Shown: positions 6,563 to 15,393 of the stretch, piece by piece
How the letters are laid out: every line of letters starts with the position of its first letter
How positions within the stretch are numbered: the stretch's first letter is position 1
Source of the DNA: an uncultured Oscillibacter sp.
GTDB lineage: Bacteria; Bacillota; Clostridia; Oscillospirales; Oscillospiraceae
NCBI GenBank assembly: GCA_902490355.1
Contig: CABUDN010000030.1
Coordinates: 1 to 19,608 of the forward strand
DNA length: 19,608 nt
Direction: 5' to 3'
Made by a program: the position numbers and the translations under genes
The notes under the pieces: generated by a model
Database searches by the model: none
What the model was told of the DNA's origin: nothing
The model's input: the letters and a program-made list of their open reading frames with translations, nothing else

Positions 6563-7327
6563 CTGAAGCTGAGAGCACTTCTGCTGGCCACCATGCTATG
6601 CGCCCTATGTGTGGGCCAGGCCAGCGCCCTGGAATATACCATGGAGGCCCCGGACGATTACCTGTTCGGCAGACCTACCAGCGATGACACCATCTACGAA
6701 TGGGAAGATCCCAATGTAGACCGGAGTAAGAACACCGCCCTGATCCCGCCTGGATTTGGCACACCTACCAGTTACCTCCCCGGCAGCGGCGACCCTCTGA
6801 CGCCCAATCTTATCCCCGGCGCTCTGGATGGCGGCGGGCTGGTGTCCCAGACAGGGAGCGTCAACTATCCTGTGATCGACACAGGAAATGGGGGCAGTTC
6901 TGGCCAGGACGTCGGCTATACTGCCGTCACCAGCGATCTCTACTACTCCGGCGGACATCTGGGGACGCTCAAGATCCCGGCTATCGGCCTGTCTACCAAG
7001 GTCTACGAAGGGACAGACAGCAGCACTCTGGCAAAAGGGGCCGGTCATTTCCCTGGCACTAGTATCTGGGACGGCAACTGCTGCATTGCGGGTCACAACC
7101 GCGGTGTCCGGGATGATTTTGGAGACCTGCATACCCTGGAGCCAGGCGATACCATTACCTGGACCACCAAGCTGGGCACACGCACCTATCAGGTGGTCAG
7201 TGTAGAAAAGGTATTGGAGACAGATACCAGCGGCACCGCCACTACCAGTGACAACCGTATCACGTTGTTTACCTGTGTGCGGGATCAGCGGGCATACCGC
7301 TGGTGTGTCCAGGCTGTGGAATGCTAA
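6563..7327 (+). CDS. Class D-like sortase with long N-terminal extension; likely CTG start
   Basis: Sortases are extracellular Cys transpeptidases that cleave a sorting motif and join the protein to the cell wall or to another pilin. From CTG 6563 the product has 254 residues. It shows LGTLKIPAIGL, GAGHFPGT, the catalytic His in AGHNRG (H178), the catalytic Cys in LFTC (C238) and the Arg in YRWCV (R246), as expected for class D-like enzymes. Residues about 25-130 are a Gly/Pro/Thr-rich extension. The first ATG (6593) would leave only a stub of a signal peptide and lies 39 bases from the nearest ribosome binding site. CTG 6563 lies 9 bases after GGAAGGAG and gives a good signal peptide (KLRALLLATMLCALCVGQAS). 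ATT 6557 is a less likely alternative. There is no C-terminal membrane anchor. The adjacent LPRTG adhesin is the obvious substrate. Confidence 0.85.
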   Translation: MKLRALLLATMLCALCVGQASALEYTMEAPDDYLFGRPTSDDTIYEWEDPNVDRSKNTALIPPGFGTPTSYLPGSGDPLTPNLIPGALDGGGLVSQTGSVNYPVIDTGNGGSSGQDVGYTAVTSDLYYSGGHLGTLKIPAIGLSTKVYEGTDSSTLAKGAGHFPGTSIWDGNCCIAGHNRGVRDDFGDLHTLEPGDTITWTTKLGTRTYQVVSVEKVLETDTSGTATTSDNRITLFTCVRDQRAYRWCVQAVEC

Positions 7328-7370
7328 ACGCAGTGCATCTCCCAAATTGGGAAATGCACTGCGTTTTTTT
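7328..7370 (+). terminator. Strong intrinsic terminator after the sortase gene
   Basis: ACGCAGTGCAT pairs with ATGCACTGCGT, with an inner TCCCAAATTGGGA inverted repeat, and TTTTTTT follows. It begins directly after the sortase stop codon and separates it from the adhesin gene. Confidence 0.9.
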
Positions 7371-7406
7371 CGCTTAGTTTCTGCGAAACCCTGACTGAAT
7401 TACTTC

Positions 7407-7449
7407 CAGAAAGAGGTGATGAACAGATTGTTGTTCATGCCTCTTTCTG
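7407..7449 (+). promoter_or_regulatory. Long stem-loop in the adhesin leader, just before the ribosome binding site
   Basis: CAGAAAGAGG (7407-7416) pairs with CCTCTTTCTG (7440-7449), and inside it ATGAAC pairs with GTTCAT around an 8-base loop. Only a small internal loop (TG against G) interrupts the 16 bp. It ends 9 bases before AAGGAGG. What follows is TCCATTTT, not a clean T run, so it looks more like a regulatory or protein-binding RNA hairpin than a terminator. Confidence 0.55.
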
Positions 7450-7468
7450 TCCATTTTAAGGAGGGCTT

Positions 7469-10400
7469 ATGAAAAAACTGCTTTCAATGTTTTTGGCCTG
7501 CGTTTTGCTGCTTGGAATTCTTCCGACCTCCGCTTGGGCCGCGGATAGTGTAGAAGCGGCGCTGGGCGAAGTGGACATTTATAACGGCGGATATGAGCTG
7601 GGTTATCTGTCCATCAACGGCGCTGTCAAGAAGCAAGACTACACCTATTTCATGTATAAGAGCAATGATGGGACAACCAAAGAAGTTCCGGCATATTGTG
7701 TGAATCCGTATCTCAAAGGTGTTCCCCAAAAGGTAGAACCCGGCGAAAGCATTAAATATCTTGCGGAGGAACGCTCCAGCGATCCCAAGGTGGTGGGCAT
7801 TATCTCCAACGGTTACCCCCACCGCAGTCTGGGTGAACTGAATTTGGATAACAAGTATCAGGCGTATTACGCCACAAAGATGGCCCTCTGGTGTTATTTG
7901 CTTTCCACCTGGGACATCAACAATCTAAAGGTGGCCCCCGGCCTTTCCGGTTCTGAACTGGACATTGGCAACCGCATCCTGGCCGCCGCCAAGGACATCT
8001 ACAAGCGCGGCACCACCTACAACTATATGCTCACGCCCAAAATGACAGCCACCCCAGACCATTCCGTGGCCTATCCTGTCAGTGTTGAGGGTAAGGACTA
8101 CTATCAGCAGGTGTTTACGGTTTGGAGCGAGACATGGGTCTACGATTACGACATTTCTGTCGCCTTTCAGGACCCCTCTGCCGTTCCCAATGGCACCCGG
8201 ATCGTCAACATGGACAACCAGGATGTGACCTCTGTTGCTGCGGAAGGAACCGGAGACGGCTACTCCGCTCAATTCAAGGTGCTGTACCCCGCGGAATCCA
8301 TCCAGAACCAAAGTGGCAGCGTCCAGCTTGCACTGTCCGCCTCCGTGGCGCAGTATGCCGCCATGTATGCCATCTGCCAGGAGAAGGATAAGTACGGCGA
8401 CCTGCAAAATTATATCTGCGACCTGGATAACAATGTACGTCTGGATGTGGCTGCTATCAGTAACTATTATGACGGTCAGGACCCCGACCCGGATGAGACC
8501 GCGCTGAAAATCGTAAAGCTGGAGGAGGGCACAAAAATCCCACTGGAGGGCGCGGTGTTCTCTGTGTACGATCCAGAGGGACGCAAGGTTGGCTCTTTCT
8601 CTACTGGCCCGGACGGGACCGTGGTAATCCCTCTGACCCTTGAGGGCCACTATACGGTAACCGAGGAGATCCCGCCCCGGTATCATCTTTTGCCGGATGA
8701 GCGCACCCAGCACGCGGATGTGGAGTACAACAAGATTGCAACCCTGACTTTCTGGAACGCCCCCTACGGCTCACTTCGGGTGGAGAAAAAGAGTGACACT
8801 GGAGATCTGCTTTCCGGTGTAACCATCCAGATCAAGCACTTGGAGAGCGGCCAGACCCGGAGCGGTCAGACCACCACCGGAGGTTCCATCACCTTCGACC
8901 AGCTTGAACCCGGCGCATGGGAAGTGCGTGAGCTGGCAGGAATCGAGGGCTGGAAAGCTGTGACCGATACCGTTCAGACGGTCAATGTGGTGTCAGGCGA
9001 GGAATCCACCGCTACCATTATCAATGAAGAACTTCCTGGTCTGCGGATCATCAAGTATGACCGAAAGACGATGGAGCTTATGCCGGATGTGGCGTTTGAA
9101 ATCTTCCGGGATAATGTTTCCCTGGGCATCTTCCGTACCAATGAACAGGGCGAAATTCTCCTGGTCAACCAGCCCGAGGGCAGTTATCGGATCGAGGAAC
9201 GAAACCCCGGAGACGATGAGCATATTATAGATACCACCCCCCAATATGCGGAGTTGACCACGGGCATGGGCATTGTGGAACGGGTGTTTTATAATGACCA
9301 GCTGCCCGGCATCCATCTTATCAAGGTAGACAGTGCGGATCTCAGTAAGCCGATTGCCAATGTCAAATTCCGCATTGAGGCGGTGGACGGCTCCTGGGGA
9401 CCGGAGGAATATACGACTTCGGAGGATGGGACCATCGACCTCTCCAAGCTCCCCGTGGGCGCTTATGTGGTGACTGAACTGGAGTGTCCGGGATATGTGA
9501 TTGACGAGGCACAGAGGATCATCCACCTGGATGGAAATGAGACGGCCCAGTTTGTCTTTACCAACAGCAAGCTGCCTTCCCTCCGCCTCACAAAAATCAG
9601 TTCGGATGGCTCCGCCCTGGCCGGAGTGACATACAGCCTGACCCGGATTGAGGATGGCAGCCGGTATATGGATCAGACCACTTCCAGCACAGGTACGATC
9701 ATTTGGGAGGGCTTACAGCCTGGAGTATATTCCCTAAAGGAAACCGACACAGTATCAGACCACATTTTGGACGAAAAGGAATATCATGTAGAATTATTCC
9801 CCGGTAAGGACAGCACCATCGTTTTGGAGAACGATAAGAGGCCAAACCTCACCATTTGGAAGCGTGACGCAGACAGCGGCGCTCCCGTGGAGGGCGCAGT
9901 TTTCCTTGTAAAGACAGCAGACGGCCACAGTGTGGCCGAGGTGACCACTGGCCCGGATGGTTCCGCCAAGGTCCCCAACCTCCTGCCTATGGTCTATGAG
10001 GTAATCGAGAAGTCTGTGCCGTCGCCTTACCTGCCGGACGCTCCCAGCCAGCTTGTCACTCTCTATCCCAATCGGGACAGAGAGGTATATTTTGAAAACC
10101 ACAAAAAGCCGTCTGTCACCATCCAGAAGGAAAACTCCGTCACGCATGACCCCATTGAATCCGCCGAGTTTCACATCACATGGTCCAGCAATAAGACGGA
10201 AACTGGGGAACAGCGGGATCTGGGAACCTTCCAGACAGATGAGGCGGGTCAGATCATCCTGGAGGCCATTGAGGATGGCTGGCTGAAAATTGAGGAGACC
10301 AAACCTGCGCCTGGCTTCCAGGCTCCCGACAATCCTGTTACGGAGGTCTATGTCAAGGGCGGCGAAAACAAGACCATCACCATTTCCAACATCCCCCTGT

Positions 10401-11353
10401 CAGCGTTGGTGGTCTACAAGCAGGACAGCGTGACCGGGGCTGGAATCTCCGGCTGCCGCTTCCAACTGAAATATCTGGGTGGCGAGGTCAGCGGCAGCGG
10501 TGGCACCGTGATCGGCACTTACACGACTTCGGCCAACGGCTCCTTCACTGTCACTGGGCTCAAAAAGGGCTACTACATCTGCGAGGAGTTGGAGAGCGAC
10601 AGCAGCCACGTGATTGACGCCGCGCCCCAGTCCTTCTATATTTCCGGCGAGGATCAGGACATCGTGACCCTCTACTTCTCCAACGCCCCCAAGGGAGGCG
10701 TCCTGGTCAAGAAGGTATCGGCAGCAGACAATTCCCCGCTCTCCGATGTGGAGTTCCTGGTGACAAAATCGGACGGCTCCGTGGTGGGTGATGCCAACGG
10801 CAAGTTCGTGACGGATTCCACCGGCAGTTTTCTGGTGGAAGGGGTAGAACCTGGAACTACACTGGTCATCAAGGAAACCCGTGCCAAGCCCGGCTTCCTG
10901 CTGGATGATGCACCTCAGACCGTTCAGGTCAAAGAGGGCCAGACCGTCACCGTAGAATTTCGGAACCAGCCTTTGGGCAATCTGGTAATTGAGAAGTGGG
11001 GACGGAACGGCTCTACGGAAGTCCCCCTGGAGGGCGTCAAATTTGAGATTAAGTACGCCAATGGGCAGTATGTGGATGCCGCAGGAGGCACGTTGTCCAG
11101 CAATGGTATCTATTATTCCGACTCCACAGGTAAGGTCATCCTGTCCGGGATCACTGGCACGGTGGTAGTGACTGAACTTGAGAGCGTGCCTGGGTACACT
11201 ATCGACCCGGATAGCCAGAGCCAGACTGTCACCATTAACCCCAATGACACACAGACGATCCGATTTTATAACAATGCTGTGGGCGGCGTGGAGTTGATTA
11301 AAGTCTCCGAAGCGGACAAGACGGAGCGCATCCCCAATACCACCTTTGAAATC
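7469..11353 (+). CDS. Giant thioester-like/Cna_B adhesin, 5' exon (interrupted by group II intron)
   Basis: The first 1295 residues of a wall-associated adhesin. Residues 1-24 are a signal peptide ending AWA. Residues about 30-330 form a thioester (TQXA)-like domain: PAYCVNP holds the candidate Cys (C77), but the partner motif reads ATKMALW, with Lys137 where thioester domains have Gln. From about 345 on, ten complete SpaA/Cna_B domains of 85-100 residues follow, with an eleventh begun. Each starts with a strand such as LRVEKKSD or LIKVDSAD, contains YxVxE-type motifs (YTVTEE, YVVTELE) and ends near FxN, the pattern of Lys-Asn isopeptide domains with a catalytic Glu. AAGGAGG precedes the ATG. 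Without splicing, translation continues five codons into the intron (VRFVP) and stops at 11371. The rest of the protein lies beyond the intron. Confidence 0.9.
11342..11353 (+). other. Intron-binding sites IBS2 and IBS1 in the 5' exon
   Basis: ACCTTT (11342-11347) and GAAATC (11348-11353) lie side by side directly before the intron's first base. They are the exact reverse complements of AAAGGT at 11648 and GATTTC at 11709 in the intron. They encode TFEI, a conserved motif of Cna_B domains. Confidence 0.8.
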
Positions 11354-11647
11354 GTGCGCTTTGTTCCTTGACAATCTACGTGGAAACACGTAACAAAACA
11401 AGGCAGATTCTTACGAATCTGAACTCTATGCTTGATTCGGCAGGGGCAGAACCTGCCTGACCCGGTGTGACGGGTGACAAAAACTCTGAGACTCCGACGT
11501 GCGTTCACAGTGTCATGTGAAATGTACGAAGCTCGGTAAAGAGCGGAGGCAAGGTCTGAGACGGCCATGCACCGCAGGAGGCTATAAATCAGTCATGTCC
11601 AGTATGTCTTGTTGCAACCGACAAATGTCCCGAGAGTACAGCTCGTA

Positions 11648-11653
11648 AAAGGT
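11648..11653 (+). other. Predicted exon-binding site EBS2
   Basis: AAAGGT at intron position 295 is the exact complement of ACCTTT, the exon bases -12 to -7. Its distance of about 60 bases from EBS1 is usual for group II domain I. Confidence 0.65.
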
Positions 11654-11708
11654 AGGATGATAATACAGCCATCCGCCCCCATGCGGGGTGCTGCCGCCGT
11701 TGAAATCT

Positions 11709-11714
11709 GATTTC
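11709..11714 (+). other. Predicted exon-binding site EBS1
   Basis: GATTTC lies in the loop of a GCCGTT/AACGGC hairpin and is the exact complement of GAAATC, the last six exon bases. A terminal-loop position is typical of EBS1. The same loop also contains a GAAATC copy just before it, so an alternative local pairing is possible. Confidence 0.75.
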
Positions 11715-12078
11715 GTGGAAAACGGCAGAAAACCAATATGGTCGAATGTCTTTGGCAGAACATCACACTGGCCAAAGATGGCAGCCGGGTTAGAGGGACG
11801 GGCTAAAACTGATATGCAAAGCTAAAGCATAGGGAACAAAGGAACCATGGACGGCACTTCAACCAATGAAGTAAGTGGAGTGACACCTTCGCCGCGCAGG
11901 GAGGAAATGACCTGCTAATCCATGGGACAGCAGCCCGTAGTAGTGATGAAGCCCTTGTAATGAGGGTGGAGCGAAGGGGCATAGTTAATGCAGATTGTAT
12001 GTGAACAGAAAGTCGAGGAAGCCGTAGGCATACCTGACTAAAACCAGAAACACCAATTCCAGAAAGGAGGCGGTGCGT

Positions 12079-13962
12079 ATGGCACAACAATTCGACTACC
12101 CAAAAACCGAAACCCAACTACGCGAAATCCAGGACAAGCTGTATCAACACAGTAAGGAGGTCCACGGCACAGGCGGAAGGCCGGCGTTCAAGGGCCTTAT
12201 CGAACTCATGTCAGCAGAAGCAACCATCATTACAGCAATCCACAATATCAAAGGCAACCACGGCAGTGAGACCTCTGGTGTAGACAAAAAGAGGATGCGA
12301 AAAGATTATCTGCAAAAACCCTTCCCGTGGGTTATCAGAGACATTCAACGCGCCTTTCGTCACTTTGAGCCACAGCCAATACGCCGGGTGTACATCGACA
12401 AGCCAGGAAAGACCGAAAAGCGCCCACTGGGTATCCCCACAATACGGGACAGAATCGTACAGGAGTGCATGAAACTTGTGTTGGAGCCAATATTGGAAGC
12501 ACAATTCTTTGTCCACTCCTATGGATTTCGCCCCATGCGGGACGCGGCTATGGCGCTGGAACGTATAAGCACTCTCATACAGAACACAGGCTATTACTGG
12601 ATTGTCGAGGGTGACATCAGCAAATGCTTTGACCGTATCGACCACAACATACTCCTGAAACGTCTATATCATATGGGCGTGAAGGACAGACGGGTTCTGC
12701 AAATCATCAAGGCTATGCTGAAAGCCGGGGTCATGGGTGAATGCGAAGCCAACGAGGAGGGGACGCCACAGGGAGGAATCATCAGTCCCCTGCTGGCTAA
12801 CGTCTACTTGGATATCATGGACGAATGGGTAACACGACAATGGGAACAGAAGAGAACCCAATACCCATACTCCAAACCACAAACCAAGTTTGCTCCACTC
12901 CGGAAAACAAAGTTGATTCCGGGATATCTCGTCCGATATGCGGATGACTTTGTTATTATCACCGACACCCGCGCTCATGCTGAAAATTGGAAAGTCCGGT
13001 TGCAGGAATTTTTGCAAACAAGATTAAAGCTGACATTGTCCCAAGAGAAAACGCTGATAACAGATGTCCGAAAGAAACGCATCAAGTTCTTAGGCTATGA
13101 ACTCAAGAAAGTTCGAGGGAAGGCCAAGCGAGGCTATATCACAAGGACAACACCAGACAGAGACCGACTAAAGGGAAAAATCGATAAAATCGCGGAAAGC
13201 ATCAAAAAGATTCCCGAAAATTACAGTAAAGAACAGTTGATTCAGGAGATTAACCGCATCAACAGTCAAGTTCGAGGAATCATTCAGTATTACCAGTGCT
13301 GTACATGGGTAAATGTTGCCATGGTCAAACATGGAAGGCGGTTACAGCTTATTGCAAAGAGCCGCTTAAAACAGTATAAAGGGAAATGGATTCCAGCAAA
13401 TCAAACCCAAAATCTCCCCCACATTCATCAGCAGCACGGGCAAAAGATTCCCTCTGTTCAATACCGCGATATATACATCGGTTTTACCGCACTCACCTTT
13501 TGTAAATGGGAGATGGCTCCAACTAAAAACCAAGCAGAAACGCCATATTCTGAAGAAGGAAGGCAGATGTATTTCAAGCGCACGAAAAAGAAGCGCAGGA
13601 ATGCACGGTTGGACGAGATGTACTCAGACAAAACAGTAAGGGCTGTTGGCTATGGTCAATGGGGCAAGCTCAATAATTTCGAGTTTATCATGAACCGGGC
13701 TTATGCGCTCAATCGTGACAAACTCAAGTGTCGAGTATGCGGCGGCTGGCTTATCTCCAGCACGCCATGGACACATCGAGTTAACCCTAATCTCCCACTA
13801 AACGAAGTAAATCGGGTCAATAATCTGGTCTCACTCCACAAGAGATGCTTCAATGCGGTCAACGACCCCCATATGGACATCAGCGAGTTCGATACCAAAG
13901 CACAGCAGAAAATCTTAGGTTTACGGGAAAAACTGGTTACTTCACATACACGCAACAAATAA
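12079..13962 (+). CDS. ltrA: Group II intron reverse transcriptase/maturase with HNH endonuclease
   Basis: The 627-residue intron-encoded protein helps the intron RNA fold and splice, and copies it into DNA at new sites. Reverse transcriptase motifs are visible: KRPLGIPTIRDR, SYGFRP, DISKCFDRIDH, GTPQGGIISPLLANVYLD, the catalytic YADD (residues 287-290) and KIKFLGYE-like RIKFLGYEL. The maturase (X) region lies about 365-480. The C-terminal endonuclease has CRVC (551-554), WTHR, a central VNNLVSL and LHKRC, an HNH-type cysteine-containing domain in which the usual HH pair reads TH. AAAGGAGG lies 8 bases before ATG 12079; an earlier GTG at 12073 is too close to it. The length is normal for a full LtrA-like protein with no frameshift. 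It is encoded in domain IV and expressed in the host gene's direction. Confidence 0.95.
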   Translation: MAQQFDYPKTETQLREIQDKLYQHSKEVHGTGGRPAFKGLIELMSAEATIITAIHNIKGNHGSETSGVDKKRMRKDYLQKPFPWVIRDIQRAFRHFEPQPIRRVYIDKPGKTEKRPLGIPTIRDRIVQECMKLVLEPILEAQFFVHSYGFRPMRDAAMALERISTLIQNTGYYWIVEGDISKCFDRIDHNILLKRLYHMGVKDRRVLQIIKAMLKAGVMGECEANEEGTPQGGIISPLLANVYLDIMDEWVTRQWEQKRTQYPYSKPQTKFAPLRKTKLIPGYLVRYADDFVIITDTRAHAENWKVRLQEFLQTRLKLTLSQEKTLITDVRKKRIKFLGYELKKVRGKAKRGYITRTTPDRDRLKGKIDKIAESIKKIPENYSKEQLIQEINRINSQVRGIIQYYQCCTWVNVAMVKHGRRLQLIAKSRLKQYKGKWIPANQTQNLPHIHQQHGQKIPSVQYRDIYIGFTALTFCKWEMAPTKNQAETPYSEEGRQMYFKRTKKKRRNARLDEMYSDKTVRAVGYGQWGKLNNFEFIMNRAYALNRDKLKCRVCGGWLISSTPWTHRVNPNLPLNEVNRVNNLVSLHKRCFNAVNDPHMDISEFDTKAQQKILGLREKLVTSHTRNK

Positions 13963-13976
13963 TCTGCATTGATGGA

Positions 13977-14079
13977 GCGCCGTGTGCGGTGAAAGTCGCA
14001 TGCACGGTGCGAAGCGGGGGAAAATCCGCTCTGACTGCTGAATCCTTAACAGATTCAGTAAAAGCGGCGGATTACCTAT
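13977..14079 (+). ncRNA. Group II intron domains V and VI
   Basis: Bases 13977-14010 form the 34-base domain V hairpin with the characteristic GTGAAAGTCG around a GAAA tetraloop. In this alignment the catalytic triad reads CGC at 13978-13980 rather than AGC; both are known in bacterial group II introns. Domain VI follows, with inner stem CTGAATC/GATTCAG (about 14038-14057), and the intron ends at ACCTAT. Confidence 0.85.
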
Positions 14080-15387
14080 CGCTATCGGCGGGTGTCGGAT
14101 GATGCCCTGGTGGACACCGTGACCACCGGGGAGAGCGGCAGCGTCTTTGTAACACTGGAGGATAACAATTATTATGCCGTGGAGATCGAGAGTGCCGAGG
14201 GGTTCAAGCTGGACAGCACGCCCCATTATTTCACCATAAAGAATGGGCAGACCACGAAACTGACCGTAACCAATGCGCCCATGTCCGGCATCCTGCTTCA
14301 CAAAATTTCTACTGCTGATGGTAAGGGCATCCCTGGTGTGTCGTTCATCCTGTATGACAGCGGCCACAACCCCATCGACCAGCAGACCACCGACGACCGA
14401 GGCTATGCCTGGTTTGAGGACTTGACCGAGAGTGGCCGGTACTATCTGCGCGAACTGGAGAATGAGGGGTATATCCCAGACACCCAACTCCGTACAGTCT
14501 ATGTCAAAGCTGGGGAAACCACATTGGTAGAGTGGGAAAATACCCCCATCACAGGACAAATCCAAATCGTCAAGAAGTCCGCCGACTACAACCCCACCAA
14601 CGGACTGCCTGCTGGAACACTGCTGGAGGGGGCCGTGTTTGAGATCTATGATAAAGCGGGTAACCTGGTAGACACCATCCGCTCTGATAGCCGAGGGCTG
14701 GCCGTGTCCAAACCTTTGCCTCTCTCCCGCTATACCATACGGGAGGTCAAGGCTCCGGCCAATTACGGCGTAAATGAAACGGAACTCACTGCCTATCTTG
14801 AACATGAGGGACAGATCGTCAAATTTGAGGTGACCAACAAGAGCCTAACTACCGGCGTATCCATCACCAAAACCGGCCCCAAGGAGATCATGGCAGGCCA
14901 GCCGGTACGCTATACCTTCTCCGGCATCGCCAATAGCTCCAATGTCCGGCTGGACAACTTTTATTGGCGCGATACCCTCCCCGCAGAGGTACGGCTGGAC
15001 ACGGTGGTCACCGGAACCTATAACTTCCCCGGCACCTATAAGATCACCTACCGTGTGAACGGTGGCGAGTATCGGACCCTGGCAGACAACCTGTCCACCA
15101 GCAAGAACTACACCCTGGCTGCCTCGGCCACCGCACTGGGCCTTGCCAGCAATGAACGGGTCACAGAGGTCATGTTCGTCTTTGGACAGGCCCCTGCTGG
15201 CTTTGCCCAGGTAGAAAAGCCGTACCTCCACTGCACCGCCGTGGCCAACCTGGCCTCCACCTCGTTTGTCAATGTGGCCGACGTGGGCGGCGTCTACAAC
15301 GGCCAGTGGGTGCAGGCTGTCAGCCGCTGGGTGACCACGGTGTACGGCAAACCTGCCATTCCCACCCTGCCCCGGACGGGGTATTAA
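14080..15387 (+). CDS. Giant Cna_B adhesin, 3' exon with C-terminal LPRTG motif
   Basis: The last 435 residues of the adhesin, in frame with the 5' exon after intron removal. The spliced protein is about 1730 residues. It completes Cna_B domain 11 (RYRRVSDDALVDTV onward), then carries domains 12 (GILLHKISTADG) and 13 (IQIVKKSADY to FEVTNKS). A different beta-rich C-terminal domain of about 180 residues (SITKTGPKEIMAGQ to the end) resembles DUF11-type domains. The protein ends PTLPRTGY-stop: a sortase motif with only one residue after it and no hydrophobic or basic tail. Reading past the TAA gives no such tail, so it was not lost by a simple stop mutation. A GTG at 14092 lacks a ribosome binding site, so I do not treat this as a separate gene. 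Confidence 0.9.
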   Translation, partial: RYRRVSDDALVDTVTTGESGSVFVTLEDNNYYAVEIESAEGFKLDSTPHYFTIKNGQTTKLTVTNAPMSGILLHKISTADGKGIPGVSFILYDSGHNPIDQQTTDDRGYAWFEDLTESGRYYLRELENEGYIPDTQLRTVYVKAGETTLVEWENTPITGQIQIVKKSADYNPTNGLPAGTLLEGAVFEIYDKAGNLVDTIRSDSRGLAVSKPLPLSRYTIREVKAPANYGVNETELTAYLEHEGQIVKFEVTNKSLTTGVSITKTGPKEIMAGQPVRYTFSGIANSSNVRLDNFYWRDTLPAEVRLDTVVTGTYNFPGTYKITYRVNGGEYRTLADNLSTSKNYTLAASATALGLASNERVTEVMFVFGQAPAGFAQVEKPYLHCTAVANLASTSFVNVADVGGVYNGQWVQAVSRWVTTVYGKPAIPTLPRTGY

Positions 15388-15393
15388 GCCCTT

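Larger units (their letters stand above)
11354..14079 (+). mobile_element. Group II intron with reverse transcriptase, complete
   Basis: A 2726-base retroelement that should splice itself from RNA and move by target-primed reverse transcription. Its 5' end is GTGCGC, matching the GTGYG consensus. Its 3' end is ...ACCTAT, ending in the usual A-pyrimidine. About 700 bases of structured non-coding sequence (domains I-III) precede the protein gene, which lies in domain IV. Domains V and VI follow the protein stop. Predicted exon-binding sites match the 5' exon perfectly. Removing exactly 11354-14079 joins ATC to CGC and restores the adhesin frame (TFEI-RYRRVSDD). It lies in the same orientation as the host gene, as needed for splicing. 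All parts appear intact. Confidence 0.93.

Noticed and set aside
6773..6790. LPGSG sequence in the sortase's N-terminal extension as a self-sorting motif
   Set aside because: It lies in a low-complexity Gly/Pro region far from the C-terminus; chance is more likely.
6605..7345. 246-residue minus-strand open frame over the sortase gene
   Set aside because: Shadow of the sortase, which has all catalytic residues; no ribosome binding site or domain on the minus strand.
10400..11401. 333-residue minus-strand open frame at the end of the adhesin 5' exon
   Set aside because: It overlaps the Cna_B coding frame and the intron boundary and has no domain of its own.
14092..15387. Separate downstream adhesin gene starting at GTG 14092
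   Set aside because: No ribosome binding site, it begins in mid-domain, and it is in frame with the 5' exon after intron removal.
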